Of a stretch of 58,386 nucleotides of DNA, positions 27,183 to 37,917 are shown in pieces. How positions within the stretch are numbered: position 1 is the stretch's first letter; each line of letters opens with the position of its first letter. The DNA is from an uncultured Acidobacteriota bacterium. GTDB lineage: Bacteria; Acidobacteriota; Vicinamibacteria; Marinacidobacterales; SMYC01. The DNA lies in contig CAMYKY010000040.1 in NCBI GenBank assembly GCA_947259165.1, positions 1 to 58,386 of the forward strand, given 5' to 3'. The notes beneath the pieces are model-generated. The model was given only the letters and a program-made list of their open reading frames with translations, ran no database searches and was not told the DNA's origin. A program made the position numbers and the translations under genes.

Positions 27183-28024
27183 GAGGACACCTCGGCGGAG
27201 CGGAGCCGCCACCGGAGTATCGCGAGCGAGATTCCCATTCCGAGCGCCATCGCTGCCAGGGAAGCGAAGGGGGCGCTGCCGGTGGAAGTATTGCCGAAAA
27301 ACACGTGACCCGAGTCGACGGTGGCGTCGATCATACTGAGAAACGCTGGCGGGTCGACGATGCGAAGTCGCGACAGCGCCTCCAGAAAGATGGGGCCGGC
27401 TAGAGCGAGCGCACCAAATCCAGCGCCGGCAACGCGTGGGCTGCGCGAGAGGCTCGAGACGGCGAGAACGACGAGCGTAAAATAGAGACAAGTCCAAACG
27501 CTGTAGCTGACGACAGAGAGCGGCAGTAATGGAGCGGCTTTGAACAGAACGAAGTCTTCGGCAAGGAAGACATGGGCGAGCAGTAGAGTCAACGCAGGTG
27601 CCAGCGTGACGGCCAGAAGCGCGGTCATTACCGGAATCGCTTTTCCAATCACATAGTCAGAGCGCGAGATTGGCTTCGAGAGGTAGACGACGAACGCCCC
27701 GGAAGAAAGATCGGCGGATATCGCGCTGGCGCCGGCGTACAGCGCGATGAGGAGCACCGGCAGAAAGACGACCTGCTGCGACACGAAATCTTGCCACAGC
27801 AGGGCGTCGATGGTGAGGAACGGGAACGCGTCAGGAAATTTCCGTGCGACGAAGATTTGCGCTCCGCGGACGATAGCAGGGATCCACGATACGGCGAGAA
27901 GGAGTAGAAATGATCGCCGCTTGAGAAGTAGGGAGCCTGAAGAGCGCGCCATCGCAACGCTTCTCGCAAGTCGCGAGCTTCGCTCGCCTTCGAAGCGTTG
28001 ATAGGTGAGATCGTGAAGAGGCAT
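27179..28024 (-). CDS. ABC-2 type permease
   Basis: A 281-residue membrane protein with a basic cytoplasmic start (FEGERSSRLAR) and six helices. The ABC-2 motif appears as DLSSGAFVVYLSKPISRSDYV near residues 107-127 (key part LSKPISR). Its ATG overlaps the last base of the upstream ATPase stop, and its own stop overlaps the next ATPase start, so all four genes form one tightly coupled operon. The nearest functional partner should be the ATPase at 28024-28968. No substrate clue. Confidence 0.85.
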   Translation of the reverse strand: MPLHDLTYQRFEGERSSRLARSVAMARSSGSLLLKRRSFLLLLAVSWIPAIVRGAQIFVARKFPDAFPFLTIDALLWQDFVSQQVVFLPVLLIALYAGASAISADLSSGAFVVYLSKPISRSDYVIGKAIPVMTALLAVTLAPALTLLLAHVFLAEDFVLFKAAPLLPLSVVSYSVWTCLYFTLVVLAVSSLSRSPRVAGAGFGALALAGPIFLEALSRLRIVDPPAFLSMIDATVDSGHVFFGNTSTGSAPFASLAAMALGMGISLAILRWRLRSAEVSS

Positions 28025-28968
28025 CAGGAGGCGTGTGGAGGATCGTTGTCGACCGCGGTTAGGAATTTGTCTTCGAGACTCGACTCGAACCGTCTCAAGT
28101 GCCTTATCTCGGCGCCGACCGAGCGCGCGGCCTCAAAAAGGAATCGCGTCGATGGCTCGGCCATTGAGTCGGCTGGCGACAGCGTGATCCGCAGCTGGCC
28201 GTGGCTATCTTCTTCGATGGCTAGCTCGCGTGTCGAAAGCTTGTTACGAAACGCGCCGGGCGAGTCTTCACGGACCCGGACTTCGTAAACCCAGCCTGGC
28301 TGTTGTCGCAGTGCGTCGAGTCGTCCTTCGAGCGCCAGCTTGCCTTTGTCGAGCACGACGACGTTCTCGCAAACTTGCTCGACGTCGTGGAGCAAGTGCG
28401 TGGAGAGCATCACCGAGACACGCCTTTTTCCGAGGTCGCGCACCAAGTCGAGCATTTGCCGGCGGCCCACCGGGTCGAGGCTACTCGTCGGCTCGTCGAG
28501 GAGTACGAGCTCGGGATCGTGCACGAGCGACATGGCGAGCTTGGTCCGCTGCTGCATTCCGGTGGAAAACTCTTCGACCAATCGATAACGTGCATCGCCC
28601 AACCCGGTGAACCAGAGCACGTCGTGCGCCCTGGCGAGCGCGTCGCTGCGGCGGAGGCCACCGATTTCGCCGGCGAGCGCTACCATTTCGACCGCTGTCA
28701 GCCCCGGGATGAAGACACTCCGCTCCGGAAAATAGCCGAGGCGTTGCCGCAAGGAATGCGGGCGGCCGCGCACGCGCGTGCCAAGGACGTCGAGGCTTCC
28801 ATCGCTCGGCTCGAGAAAACCGAGCAGCGTCTTGAGCAGCGTGCTCTTACCGGCGCCGTTGGGACCGAGCAAGCCGGACACGCCTTCGGGTATCTCCACG
28901 CTCAGCGCGGACAGGGCTCGGTGCGGGCCGTAGTGAACGGTGAGGCCGTTTGTTGTGAGGACTGCCAT
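28024..28968 (-). CDS. ABC transporter ATPase, first gene of a four-gene operon
   Basis: A 314-residue ATPase with Walker A GPNGAGKST, signature FSTGMQQRT and Walker B LVLLDEPTSSLDP, plus a C-terminal regulatory extension. The order ATPase-permease-ATPase-permease suggests two related half-systems or one heteromeric exporter. The two ATPases differ in the signature and in their C-terminal tails, so they are not a recent duplication. It is the first gene of the operon and faces the unrelated small gene at 29191 across a 222-bp gap. Confidence 0.92.
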   Translation of the reverse strand: MAVLTTNGLTVHYGPHRALSALSVEIPEGVSGLLGPNGAGKSTLLKTLLGFLEPSDGSLDVLGTRVRGRPHSLRQRLGYFPERSVFIPGLTAVEMVALAGEIGGLRRSDALARAHDVLWFTGLGDARYRLVEEFSTGMQQRTKLAMSLVHDPELVLLDEPTSSLDPVGRRQMLDLVRDLGKRRVSVMLSTHLLHDVEQVCENVVVLDKGKLALEGRLDALRQQPGWVYEVRVREDSPGAFRNKLSTRELAIEEDSHGQLRITLSPADSMAEPSTRFLFEAARSVGAEIRHLRRFESSLEDKFLTAVDNDPPHAS

Positions 28969-29190
28969 GATTTCGATTGCCTAGTGGACTGTAACAGTAA
29001 TTCGTTGCGCAAATCGCGAGGTCATTTTGTGGGCTGGCAAGGCGTGATGACGACGATATATCTAGATATTTGCCGCCTTCCGCAGCGAGCTTGTCGAGCG
29101 GGGTGGTTGATGGTTGAGCCGTTGCGTGTCCGATGTCGCTCGTTACGAAGCGGAGTGGACGGACGAACGTTTTCGGATGGAGACTTTTCG

Positions 29191-29565
29191 ATGACCCGTC
29201 ACCTCTCGAGCGAAGCCGGCGAAATCAGCGTTCGCAACCTCGTTGAGCTCGCCTTTGTGTTCCTCGCGATGGTCATCATTTTTCAGATCGCGCCCGTGGT
29301 CATTACCCGAGTGAGCTTTCTAAACGAGCTCGAGGTGATTGCCAACTCGCCCGTTGAAGAAAAGGCTTTCCAACTGCGACAAAAAGTGCTTCGAGCCGCA
29401 GAAGGTCGTACGATTGCTCTCAATGCCGACGAGGTTCACGTCGTGCGCGATCAGGCGAACCGTAAAACGACGATTGACCTGAGCTACGAGTTGCACTTGA
29501 ATTTCTTTCCCCGTTTCACATACGTCTGGAAAGTGCGCGACCACGTCGAGGCGCTTCTGTTGTGA
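29191..29565 (+). CDS. small single-helix membrane protein, DUF4845-like
   Basis: A 124-residue protein starting at ATG 29191 behind the ribosome-binding site GGATGGAG; a longer open frame upstream is antisense to the ABC ATPase and is not coding. One N-terminal helix (NLVELAFVFLAMVIIFQIAPVV split as VELAFVFLAMVII) is followed by a mixed alpha/beta domain ending YVWKVRDHVEALLL. The pattern is similar to DUF4845 proteins, usually of unknown role in the envelope. A perfect 12-bp palindrome ATATCTAGATAT lies upstream at 29058-29069. Confidence 0.65.
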   Translation: MTRHLSSEAGEISVRNLVELAFVFLAMVIIFQIAPVVITRVSFLNELEVIANSPVEEKAFQLRQKVLRAAEGRTIALNADEVHVVRDQANRKTTIDLSYELHLNFFPRFTYVWKVRDHVEALLL

Positions 29566-29622
29566 CGGTGGCCGGCCGGGCGACGGAAGGGTCGATCTAG
29601 CGAATTCGTCGGTCCACAGATC

Positions 29623-29651
29623 TTGTGAACGTTAAGTCCGTTTGCTATGAT
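29623..29651 (+). promoter_or_regulatory. sigma-70-type promoter
   Basis: TTGTGA (29623-29628) and TATGAT (29646-29651) are separated by exactly 17 bp, and a TG lies just before the -10 (TGCTATGAT), giving an extended -10. Transcription would begin near 29658. The promoter lies inside the longest open frame of the next gene, so it excludes the GTG at 29625 as the start. Confidence 0.7.
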
Positions 29652-29714
29652 TACTTAGCAGATTTTTCTCGATTATCGAGGCCCGTATTGCGTGACCACG
29701 AATGTGACGAAAAG

Positions 29715-29990
29715 GTGAATCAAACGGTTCGCCATCTCGAGAAGAGTATCGAGCAGGCGATCGGACGCTCACCGCACGTCGAGGAATGCCTGGCCCGCCT
29801 TCGCGAACAAGGCTACGAGGTGTCACTGGTGTTGCAAGCGACCCTCGCATACGCTCGACTAGGCGAGCTCGACGAGAAAGAGGTTGATGAAGTTGCCGGT
29901 GTTCTCGAAGACGACGACGCCGATTTTCGCATGAGCACGCTCGATCGAAAATTTCTACGATCTCTCAAGATCGCGGTGGATGAAGAGTGA
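29715..29990 (+). CDS. small cytoplasmic protein of unknown function
   Basis: I set the start at GTG 29715 (after GAAAAG), downstream of the promoter at 29623-29651, giving 91 residues. The protein is helical and charged (NQTVRHLEKSIEQAIGRSP, then LREQGYEVSLVLQATLAYA) and ends with FLRSLKIAVDEE. I recall short Acidobacteriota proteins with the same FLRSLKI ending but no assigned function. No signal peptide or membrane segment is present. It has its own promoter and is followed 73 bp later by the convergent eno gene. Confidence 0.6.
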   Translation: MNQTVRHLEKSIEQAIGRSPHVEECLARLREQGYEVSLVLQATLAYARLGELDEKEVDEVAGVLEDDDADFRMSTLDRKFLRSLKIAVDEE

Positions 29991-30063
29991 TGGGCATTTC
30001 GCCGTGAGGGGCAGCTTCCTAGCGTCATCAGCTTCGGGTCAACATTCTTCTCCTTGGCTCCAC

Positions 30064-31449
<1,386 letters not shown>

Positions 31450-31529
31450 CTACCCACAGGTCTTTTTCTCACTGATTTGTACTCAGAAGCTCTACTCAGA
31501 GGACGAGGCATTCCCAGGGGAATGCAATC

Positions 31530-33241
31530 ATGATCAGAATGCGCGCGACCAGCACCCTCATAGGTTTGGGGTTACTCCTTGCCTCCCAGGCTTCCGCGGA
31601 AGCCCCGGCGAGGTTGGGGATCGAGCTCGAAGGGATCGTCAAGGACGAGTCCGGAGCGCCGCTCGTCGGAGCTGTTGTCTCGGTGTTTGGGAAGAACTTG
31701 GCCCAGGGAGCTCGCATTGCGGTGACGGACGACTCCGGGCAATTTCAAGTCGATAGTGTGCCGCCGGGAATGTATCGGCTCCGCGCGTATCTCTCGGGCT
31801 TCCTCCCCTCGGCCTTGGCACAGGTCGTCATCGAGGAAGGTGTCGAGCGGGTAGGCGCGGTTTTGATGAGCCTCGCTGCTCTCGAAGGAGAGGATGCGCC
31901 GCCGGAGGGATCTGAGCTGACGAAGCGTACCTTCAGCGAGCTCAATTGGCTCATGGCACACGGGGATCGCAACGTTTTGAAGAGAGATGAGTGGGCGCTG
32001 CCTTCGGCATTGCTCGAGAGCGATGAGTCGTTCTCCTTCCGCGATCCTGACGTTGGACTGAGCGGAGAGTTCGGTGTTCGAGCCGCGTCGTACGACCAGG
32101 GGCTCGATGAGTTCCCCGGAAACGGGGCCGGCCTCGATGGGCGACTTGCCTACGCGCGGTTGTTTATTCCGACGCAAGACAACGGTCGGTGGCTCGTCAG
32201 TGCGCAGGTTCTCGAGTCTGCGCTATCGTCTTGGGCTGGTCGGGCGGAGTACAACACGGGCGATCTCAATGGGCACGTGCTCAATGCGGGCGTGACGTAT
32301 GGGAACTTCCTCTACGGAGGCCTCGAGGAGTACCGACCCCCGGAGGCCGCGCTCACGCGGCAGCCCGTCGGGCAACGCTCCGCCGAGTGGTTTGGATCGG
32401 TCTACGCTGCGGACACGTTCGCGGTCGGCTCGACCTCGGTTCAGGCGGGTGTCGCCTATCAATATTTCGGGTTTCTGCAGGAATCGGCGTATGCGTCGCC
32501 GCGTATCGAAATTGCCCACCCGATAGATTCGAGCGGTCGAACCGTCGTTAGGGGCGCGGTCGACTACCGCGTGCTCGCACCGGGGGGAGAGGACATCGGT
32601 CTTTTGTCCCGTGTCGCCTACACCGACGTCTACGGTCCCTCGCCATCGACACGCTCCACGATGCGTGCGGAGCGCACCGCACGCTTCCAACTCGGGTTCG
32701 AGCGGGAATTCACGGGTCGCACGCGTGTTGGCGTGCGCATGTTCCAAGAGAGTGCCAACGACCAACTGGTCAAGCTCTACGCGAAGGACAACGCTGCTTG
32801 GGCCGGCTCGGGTCACTTCACCGTCGGGAACAAAGGTGATTTTCGGACGCGCGGCGTTGGTCTTTCGGTCTCGCAGAGCTTCGGCGCGATGGAAGGAACC
32901 GTCGGTTACACGTTCGGAATGGGGCGCGCGCTGTCCGGCCTGCTCGCGGGCGGATCGATCGAACTCAAACGCGATTAACCGCTGCCTATCGGTTCATCTC
33001 TCACCCGACGTTCGCTCCGAGCGGAGACGGGTTCTCGAGCGGGACGAGCCAGGACTCCCGGTTCAATATCCAAGTTTTCCAGGTACTCCCCTTCGTCGGC
33101 TGGAACGGCACGAGTTGGGAGTTGATGGTCGCGGTGAGAAACCTCTTTTACGAGGATCTCGAAGACGTCTCGATCTTGGACGAGATGGCGGTCATTGATG
33201 CGCCGCGCCGCGTCCTCGGCGGCGTCACCGTCCGTTTCTAG
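31530..33241 (+). pseudogene. CarboxypepD_reg outer-membrane barrel, frameshifted near its 3' end
   Basis: The first 482 codons give a signal peptide, a carboxypeptidase-regulatory-like beta domain (VKDESGAPLVGAVVSVFG, SGQFQVDSVPPGMYRLRAYL) and a long barrel like the last part of a TonB-dependent receptor, without a clear plug domain. The frame then stops at 32976-32978. One base out of step, the next frame continues seamlessly with TAAYRFISHPTFAP, a WNGTSWELMVAVRNLFYED strand pair and the terminal VTVRF ending in phenylalanine at 33241, the expected barrel terminus. A single missing base near 32970-32977 restores one protein of about 570 residues. It may be a real mutation or a sequencing/assembly error. 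Confidence 0.8.
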
Positions 33242-33358
33242 TCCGGTCTTTACCATCCTGTATCCGCTACCAGGCGGGGCTTTTATCTCCAAGCAACGGA
33301 TCGCGATTATCCCCCTCTCCCCTCTGCCTTAGACGGCCACTCCGCGCGGGATAACCGC

Positions 33359-33413
33359 TCCGACCAAGGGATCGGCGATCCCTTATTTTGGATTTGAAAT
33401 CCAATTGGTCGGA
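33359..33413. repeat. three-way branched inverted repeat upstream of sensor kinase
   Basis: Three stems nest here. The outer arm TCCGACC (33359-33365) pairs with GGTCGGA (33407-33413). Inside are two perfect 8-bp hairpins: AAGGGATC/GATCCCTT (33366-33373 and 33377-33384, 3-nt loop) and TTGGATTT/AAATCCAA (33388-33395 and 33397-33404, 1-nt loop). RNA could fold as a three-way junction and DNA as a branched cruciform. It lies about 40 bp before the kinase promoter, so it may be a terminator for the barrel gene, an operator, or a small mobile palindrome. Confidence 0.6.
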
Positions 33414-33451
33414 TCCGACGGGATGGAGGTTCGACGTGCCCGATAGTAAAT

Positions 33452-33460
33452 TGCTATGAT
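33452..33460 (+). promoter_or_regulatory. extended -10 promoter element before the kinase operon
   Basis: TGCTATGAT is an extended -10 (TG, one base, TATGAT) identical over nine bases to the element at 29643-29651. The -35 region is poor (TTCGAC at 33430-33435, 19 bp away), as is common for extended -10 promoters. Transcription would start about 70 bp before the sensor kinase TTG start. Confidence 0.5.
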
Positions 33461-33538
33461 TGAGTGACTTACATCATTGTCGCGAAGCGGCCGCGCGGTA
33501 TAGAACTTGCTTTGAGTCACCTGTGAGGTTATTACAAA

Positions 33539-36436
33539 TTGGCGAAGCGTGATTCGGGGTCGTGGAAGGTTGCGCTCGCACTGATCACGGGCGCGATCCT
33601 ACTGACGCTCGCCGTTCATAACATTCAGCAGAAATCGCGCTTCGAGATTCTCGACGACGGTGTCTTCTGGGAGCAGCGCGATGGGCGTCTTACGGCAATC
33701 CGCATCGACCCCGATGGGCCGGCGTTTCGGGCCGGGCTGCAGGTTGGCGATGTCCTGGTATTGCTCGATCACGAGCCGGTCGCCCAAGCCACCGACGTTC
33801 GCCAAGCGCTCGACGGTGCCAAAGGTGGCCAGCAAATCACGTATCAGATCGTCCGGGAACGAGCCCAAGAAGCGCTCGCACTCACCGTCGAGCCGCTCCC
33901 GACGGGTAACGTTCCAGTCTACTATTTCCTCGCGGCAGTCGGGATTTTCACTCTTGGCGTGGGTACCTTTGTCTACGTTCGACGCCGGGGCGTCGCCGCC
34001 ACAGCGCATTTCTACATGCTGTGCTTGTTCTGGTTTCTTGCGTTCGGCTTTTCGTTTACCGGGGAGCTCGACGGCTGGGACCGGGCGTTTTTCTGGATGG
34101 ACGTCGCGGGGCTTTTGTTCTTTCCCCCCATTTTTCTGCACTTTGCTCTGTGCTTTCCGACCAAGCAAACCCTCGTCGAGGGCCGTCCTTGGATCCTCTG
34201 GGCGGTCTATGTCCCGGCGGCGCTACTGCTCTACGTAAGGGTCACCGGTGAGATAGCGTTTTTTTCAGAGCTTGCCTGGGGAGACCGACTCTTCATCGGG
34301 ACGAGCAGATTCCTCGATCGTATGGTTCCCGTACACATCGCGGTGATGTCTATTCTGGCTTTCGTTTCGTTCGTGAACGCCCATCGCAAGGCGCGCAGCA
34401 TCACTGTCAAGAAGCAGACGAAATGGATCGTGTGGGGAACCGGCTTCGGGACACTTCCTTTCGCGCTCGGGTACGCGCTGCCGTATGTGTTCGGTGTGAC
34501 CCCAAGCGTTTTGATGGAGCTTTCGGTTGGAGCGCTTGCACTCATCCCGCTCTCCTTCGCCTACGCGATCGTCAAGTATCGCCTGATGGACGTCGAAGTC
34601 CTGTTCAAGCGGGGCATGGTGTTCACGCTCGCGACAGCCGCGGTCGGAGGGCTGTATCTGGCGATGTTTCTCGCTGGTGTGAATTATGTCGTGGGCGACC
34701 AGCACAGCACGGTTCTCGCGCTGTTGTCCGCGATCGTGATCGTGTTGCTCTTCACTCCGATCAAGAGTCGCATCCAAGACGCGATCGATAGGCTGTTCTA
34801 TCGAGAGCGCTACGACTATCGACGCGCCCTGCTCGCGTTCTCACGAGATCTCAACGCCCACTTGGACCTCGATCATTTGTCGACACGGTTGGTGGAGCGC
34901 GTTGGGGACACCTTTGAGGTTGAGAAGGTTGCCCTCCTGGTTCCGTCGATGGACGGGCTTCGCGTTCAGGCGGGCAAGGGACTGACCGCGCAGGAGTGGA
35001 AGAGCGTTCACATTTCCGAGACGTCGCCTTTGTACACGCGGCTCGCGAATGGTGAGGCGGTTTACTACGGCGAGTTCGACTGGAATCCTTCGCGGAACTT
35101 CACTCGAGGTGAGGACGGAGAAGTCGTCGCGATCGAAGATCTTCAGTATGCGATTCCGTGCCGCTCGCAAGAGAAAGTCGTTGGCGTCATCCTGCTCGGT
35201 CGGCGTTGGGACCAAAGCGCACTGTCGACCGAGGACATGGACCTTTTGGACATGCTCTCCGGGCAGGCGGCAACCGCGCTCGAAAACGCTCGGTTGTATC
35301 GTTCCCTCGAGCGCAAAGCCGCGGATTTCGAAGCGCTCAAAGAACACAGCGAGAACACGATTGAGTCTCTCGACGCCGGGATCCTGGTGCTTGACCTCTC
35401 CGGAAACGTCGTGCGCTTCAACCGTGCGCTCGAAACGCTCTACGGGCTTGCGCGAACCGACGCTATCGGGCGGTCGTTCGAGACGTTATTTCCGTCGTCG
35501 CTTCGGGAAACGCTGGAAGCCTCGATGGGCAGGAACTGGTGGACCCGGGGCGAAGCGGTCGGCATCTCGCGCTTGAACTTGGCGAATCTCAACGGCGAGG
35601 ACAAGGTGGTCAAGCTCCAGGTTGCGCCGTTTCTTACGGAAAAAGAAAAGCCTGAGGGAACAATCGTCATCTTCGAAGACGTGACCGACCGCGTCGAGCT
35701 CGAGACGCAACTTCAACTCCGCGAGAAGATGGCCTCACTGGGTCTTCTTGCCGCCGGGGTGGCTCACGAAGTCAATACTCCGTTGACCGGCATTAGTAGT
35801 TTCACCCAAATGCTTCAGGACCAGACGGACGTTGACGATCCGAAGGCGAAGCTTTTGGACAAGATCGAGCGGCAGACCGAGCGCGCGTCGAAGATAGTCA
35901 ATAACCTCCTCAACTTTTCTCGGCAAGGCCGGGGCAGCTTCGTCCCCGTCAACCTCAATAATGTCATTCGCGACGTGTTGTCATTGCTGGAGCATCAGCT
36001 GACCCGTTCTCGTGTCAAGGTTCGGCTCGAGCTCGCCGAAGAGTTGCCGGAGGTGATGGGTGATGAGAACAAGCTTCAACAAGTGTTTCTCAATCTGATC
36101 CTCAACGCCGAGGATGCTTTGCCTTCGGGCGGGTGGCTGACATTGGCGACGTGCTGTCAAGCCGACGAAGTGATTGCGACGATCTCCGACACCGGCCAGG
36201 GAATCAGCCAGGAAGACATCAAGCGCATCTACGACCCATTCTTTACCAACAAACGGGCCGGCTCGAGTGGCACGGGATTGGGTCTTTCGATCACCTACGG
36301 CATCATCCAGGAGCATTCGGGCCACATTCAGGTGGAAAGCTCGATAGGCAAGGGAACGAGTTTTTCGGTTCGCCTGCTACAGGCCGAGGCGTGGGTCGAG
36401 CGGCCTGCGTTTCGCGGGGCCCGACCGAGCCGTTAA
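33539..36436 (+). CDS. membrane sensor histidine kinase with PDZ, GAF and PAS domains
   Basis: A 965-residue kinase that starts with TTG after a GAGG site. Order: a first membrane helix (9-24), a PDZ-like domain facing the periplasm (about 45-115; IDPDGPAFRAGLQVGDVLVL), about eight membrane helices (127-400), GAF (about 440-590), PAS (about 610-710; LDAGILVLDLSGNVVRFNRAL), then the phosphoacceptor helix with GVAHEVNTPL (His743) and an ATPase domain with NLILNAEDAL, ISDTGQGIS and SGTGLGLSITYGI. The PDZ may bind exposed C-termini of envelope proteins. It is followed 71 bp later by an NtrC-type regulator and then a GWxTD protein, so it is the sensor of one signalling operon. The signal is unknown. 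Confidence 0.93.
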   Translation: MAKRDSGSWKVALALITGAILLTLAVHNIQQKSRFEILDDGVFWEQRDGRLTAIRIDPDGPAFRAGLQVGDVLVLLDHEPVAQATDVRQALDGAKGGQQITYQIVRERAQEALALTVEPLPTGNVPVYYFLAAVGIFTLGVGTFVYVRRRGVAATAHFYMLCLFWFLAFGFSFTGELDGWDRAFFWMDVAGLLFFPPIFLHFALCFPTKQTLVEGRPWILWAVYVPAALLLYVRVTGEIAFFSELAWGDRLFIGTSRFLDRMVPVHIAVMSILAFVSFVNAHRKARSITVKKQTKWIVWGTGFGTLPFALGYALPYVFGVTPSVLMELSVGALALIPLSFAYAIVKYRLMDVEVLFKRGMVFTLATAAVGGLYLAMFLAGVNYVVGDQHSTVLALLSAIVIVLLFTPIKSRIQDAIDRLFYRERYDYRRALLAFSRDLNAHLDLDHLSTRLVERVGDTFEVEKVALLVPSMDGLRVQAGKGLTAQEWKSVHISETSPLYTRLANGEAVYYGEFDWNPSRNFTRGEDGEVVAIEDLQYAIPCRSQEKVVGVILLGRRWDQSALSTEDMDLLDMLSGQAATALENARLYRSLERKAADFEALKEHSENTIESLDAGILVLDLSGNVVRFNRALETLYGLARTDAIGRSFETLFPSSLRETLEASMGRNWWTRGEAVGISRLNLANLNGEDKVVKLQVAPFLTEKEKPEGTIVIFEDVTDRVELETQLQLREKMASLGLLAAGVAHEVNTPLTGISSFTQMLQDQTDVDDPKAKLLDKIERQTERASKIVNNLLNFSRQGRGSFVPVNLNNVIRDVLSLLEHQLTRSRVKVRLELAEELPEVMGDENKLQQVFLNLILNAEDALPSGGWLTLATCCQADEVIATISDTGQGISQEDIKRIYDPFFTNKRAGSSGTGLGLSITYGIIQEHSGHIQVESSIGKGTSFSVRLLQAEAWVERPAFRGARPSR

Positions 36437-36507
36437 ACCTCAGACCGAATGCGCAATGCTGAGCGACTTGGACGCAACGGAGAGTCGAGCGAGAATGGTG
36501 TCTGAGC

Positions 36508-37917
36508 ATGTCTGAGACGAATCCCGGAACGATCCTCGTCATCGATGACGAAGAGGTCATGCGTGAAATCCTGGAGTCTGTCCTGAGCTCGGAAGGCTAC
36601 CGGGTCAAGCTCGCGGCCACTGGCGAGGAGGGGCTCGAGATCGCGTCGCGCGAGCCTATCGATCTGGCGATCGTCGATGTGATGCTGCCCGACCAATCCG
36701 GGATTGATGTACTTGCGGAGCTCAAACAAGCCGATCCAGAGTTGGTCGCGGTCATGATCACTGCGTTCGCGTCCGTTGAGACCGGGATCGATGCGATGAA
36801 ACGCGGCGCGTTCGACTATGTGATGAAGCCGTTCAAAAACGACGAGCTTCGTGTCGTCGTTGCGAACGGCATGAAGCAGCGCCGTCTCGTCGACGAGAAT
36901 CGCACTTTGAAGGCCGCTTTGAGTGATCGACAGCGCTTCGACGTTCTGGTGGGCAAATCTCCGCGCATGCAAGAAGTCTACGCATTGATCCAGCAAGTGG
37001 CGCCGTCCAAAAGCACCGTCTTGATCAGCGGGGAAAGCGGTACCGGAAAAGAGCTCGTCGCCAAAGCGATTCATAATCACAGCGCGCGCAAATCGAAACC
37101 CTTCGTCACCGTGAACTCGGGAAGTCTTCCACCGGACTTGCTGGAGAGCAATCTCTTTGGCCACGTGAAGGGCGCGTTCACCGGCGCGGTGAGCCCGAAG
37201 AAGGGGCTCTTCGAAATCGCGGACGGGGGGAGTATTTTTCTGGACGAGATCGGTACGGTGCCGCCCGAAACCCAATCCAAGCTGCTTCGTGTCATTCAAG
37301 AAAAAGAGTTCATGCGGCTCGGTGGCATCGATACGATTCGTGTCGATGTTCGGATCATTGCCGCTACGAACAGCGACCTCAAAGAACTCGTCGAAGCGGG
37401 TCTGTTTCGTGAAGATCTCTACTACCGGCTCAACGTCATCAATCTCAATCTCCCGGCACTTCGCCAGCGCAAAGTAGACATCACTCTTCTCGCGCAACAC
37501 TTCTTGACGAAGTACGGCGACGAAAATTCTCGCCCCGGCCTCGAGCTTTCGTCGGAGTCCGTTCAGTCGCTGTTCGATTACGACTGGCCGGGGAACGTCC
37601 GGGAGCTGGAGAACATCATCGAGCGTGCGGTGGTTCTTGCGGATGGTCCAGTCGTCAATCGCCGTCTCATTCCCGAGCACGTGCGCTCGGGACCTTCTTT
37701 TCGTTTGCCGCAAGTCGTCGTGCCCGAGGAAGGGATTTCGTTTCGCGACGTCATCACCGGGTTCGAGAAACGTCTGATAGAGTCGAGCCTCGAGACGTCG
37801 GGCGGCGTTCAAAAAAGGGCGGCCCAGCTACTCGGATTGAAACCCACCACGCTCAATGAGATGATCAAACGCTACAACATCACCCTCGAGAGGAAAGAGC
37901 CCTCGTCGACTCGGTGA
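36508..37917 (+). CDS. NtrC-family sigma-54-dependent response regulator
   Basis: A 469-residue regulator with three parts. The receiver has the phosphorylation site in IVDVMLPDQSG (Asp57). The AAA+ domain has Walker A GESGTGKE near residue 175, the sigma-54 contact GAFTGA near 222 and Walker B GGSIFLDEIG. The C-terminal Fis-type helix-turn-helix is KRAAQLLGLKPTTLNEMIKRY. It would open sigma-54 promoters when phosphorylated by the upstream sensor kinase. The last codons overlap the GTG start of the GWxTD gene by 4 bp. Confidence 0.96.
   Translation: MSETNPGTILVIDDEEVMREILESVLSSEGYRVKLAATGEEGLEIASREPIDLAIVDVMLPDQSGIDVLAELKQADPELVAVMITAFASVETGIDAMKRGAFDYVMKPFKNDELRVVVANGMKQRRLVDENRTLKAALSDRQRFDVLVGKSPRMQEVYALIQQVAPSKSTVLISGESGTGKELVAKAIHNHSARKSKPFVTVNSGSLPPDLLESNLFGHVKGAFTGAVSPKKGLFEIADGGSIFLDEIGTVPPETQSKLLRVIQEKEFMRLGGIDTIRVDVRIIAATNSDLKELVEAGLFREDLYYRLNVINLNLPALRQRKVDITLLAQHFLTKYGDENSRPGLELSSESVQSLFDYDWPGNVRELENIIERAVVLADGPVVNRRLIPEHVRSGPSFRLPQVVVPEEGISFRDVITGFEKRLIESSLETSGGVQKRAAQLLGLKPTTLNEMIKRYNITLERKEPSSTR

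Noticed and set aside
28303..29190. Long open plus-strand frame antisense to the ABC ATPase
   Set aside because: It overlaps a clear ATPase gene and carries no domain. Only its last part, from ATG 29191, has a ribosome-binding site and a plausible protein.
36433..37812. Minus-strand frame of 459 codons over the NtrC-type gene
   Set aside because: It is a shadow of the response regulator; no domain or ribosome-binding site.
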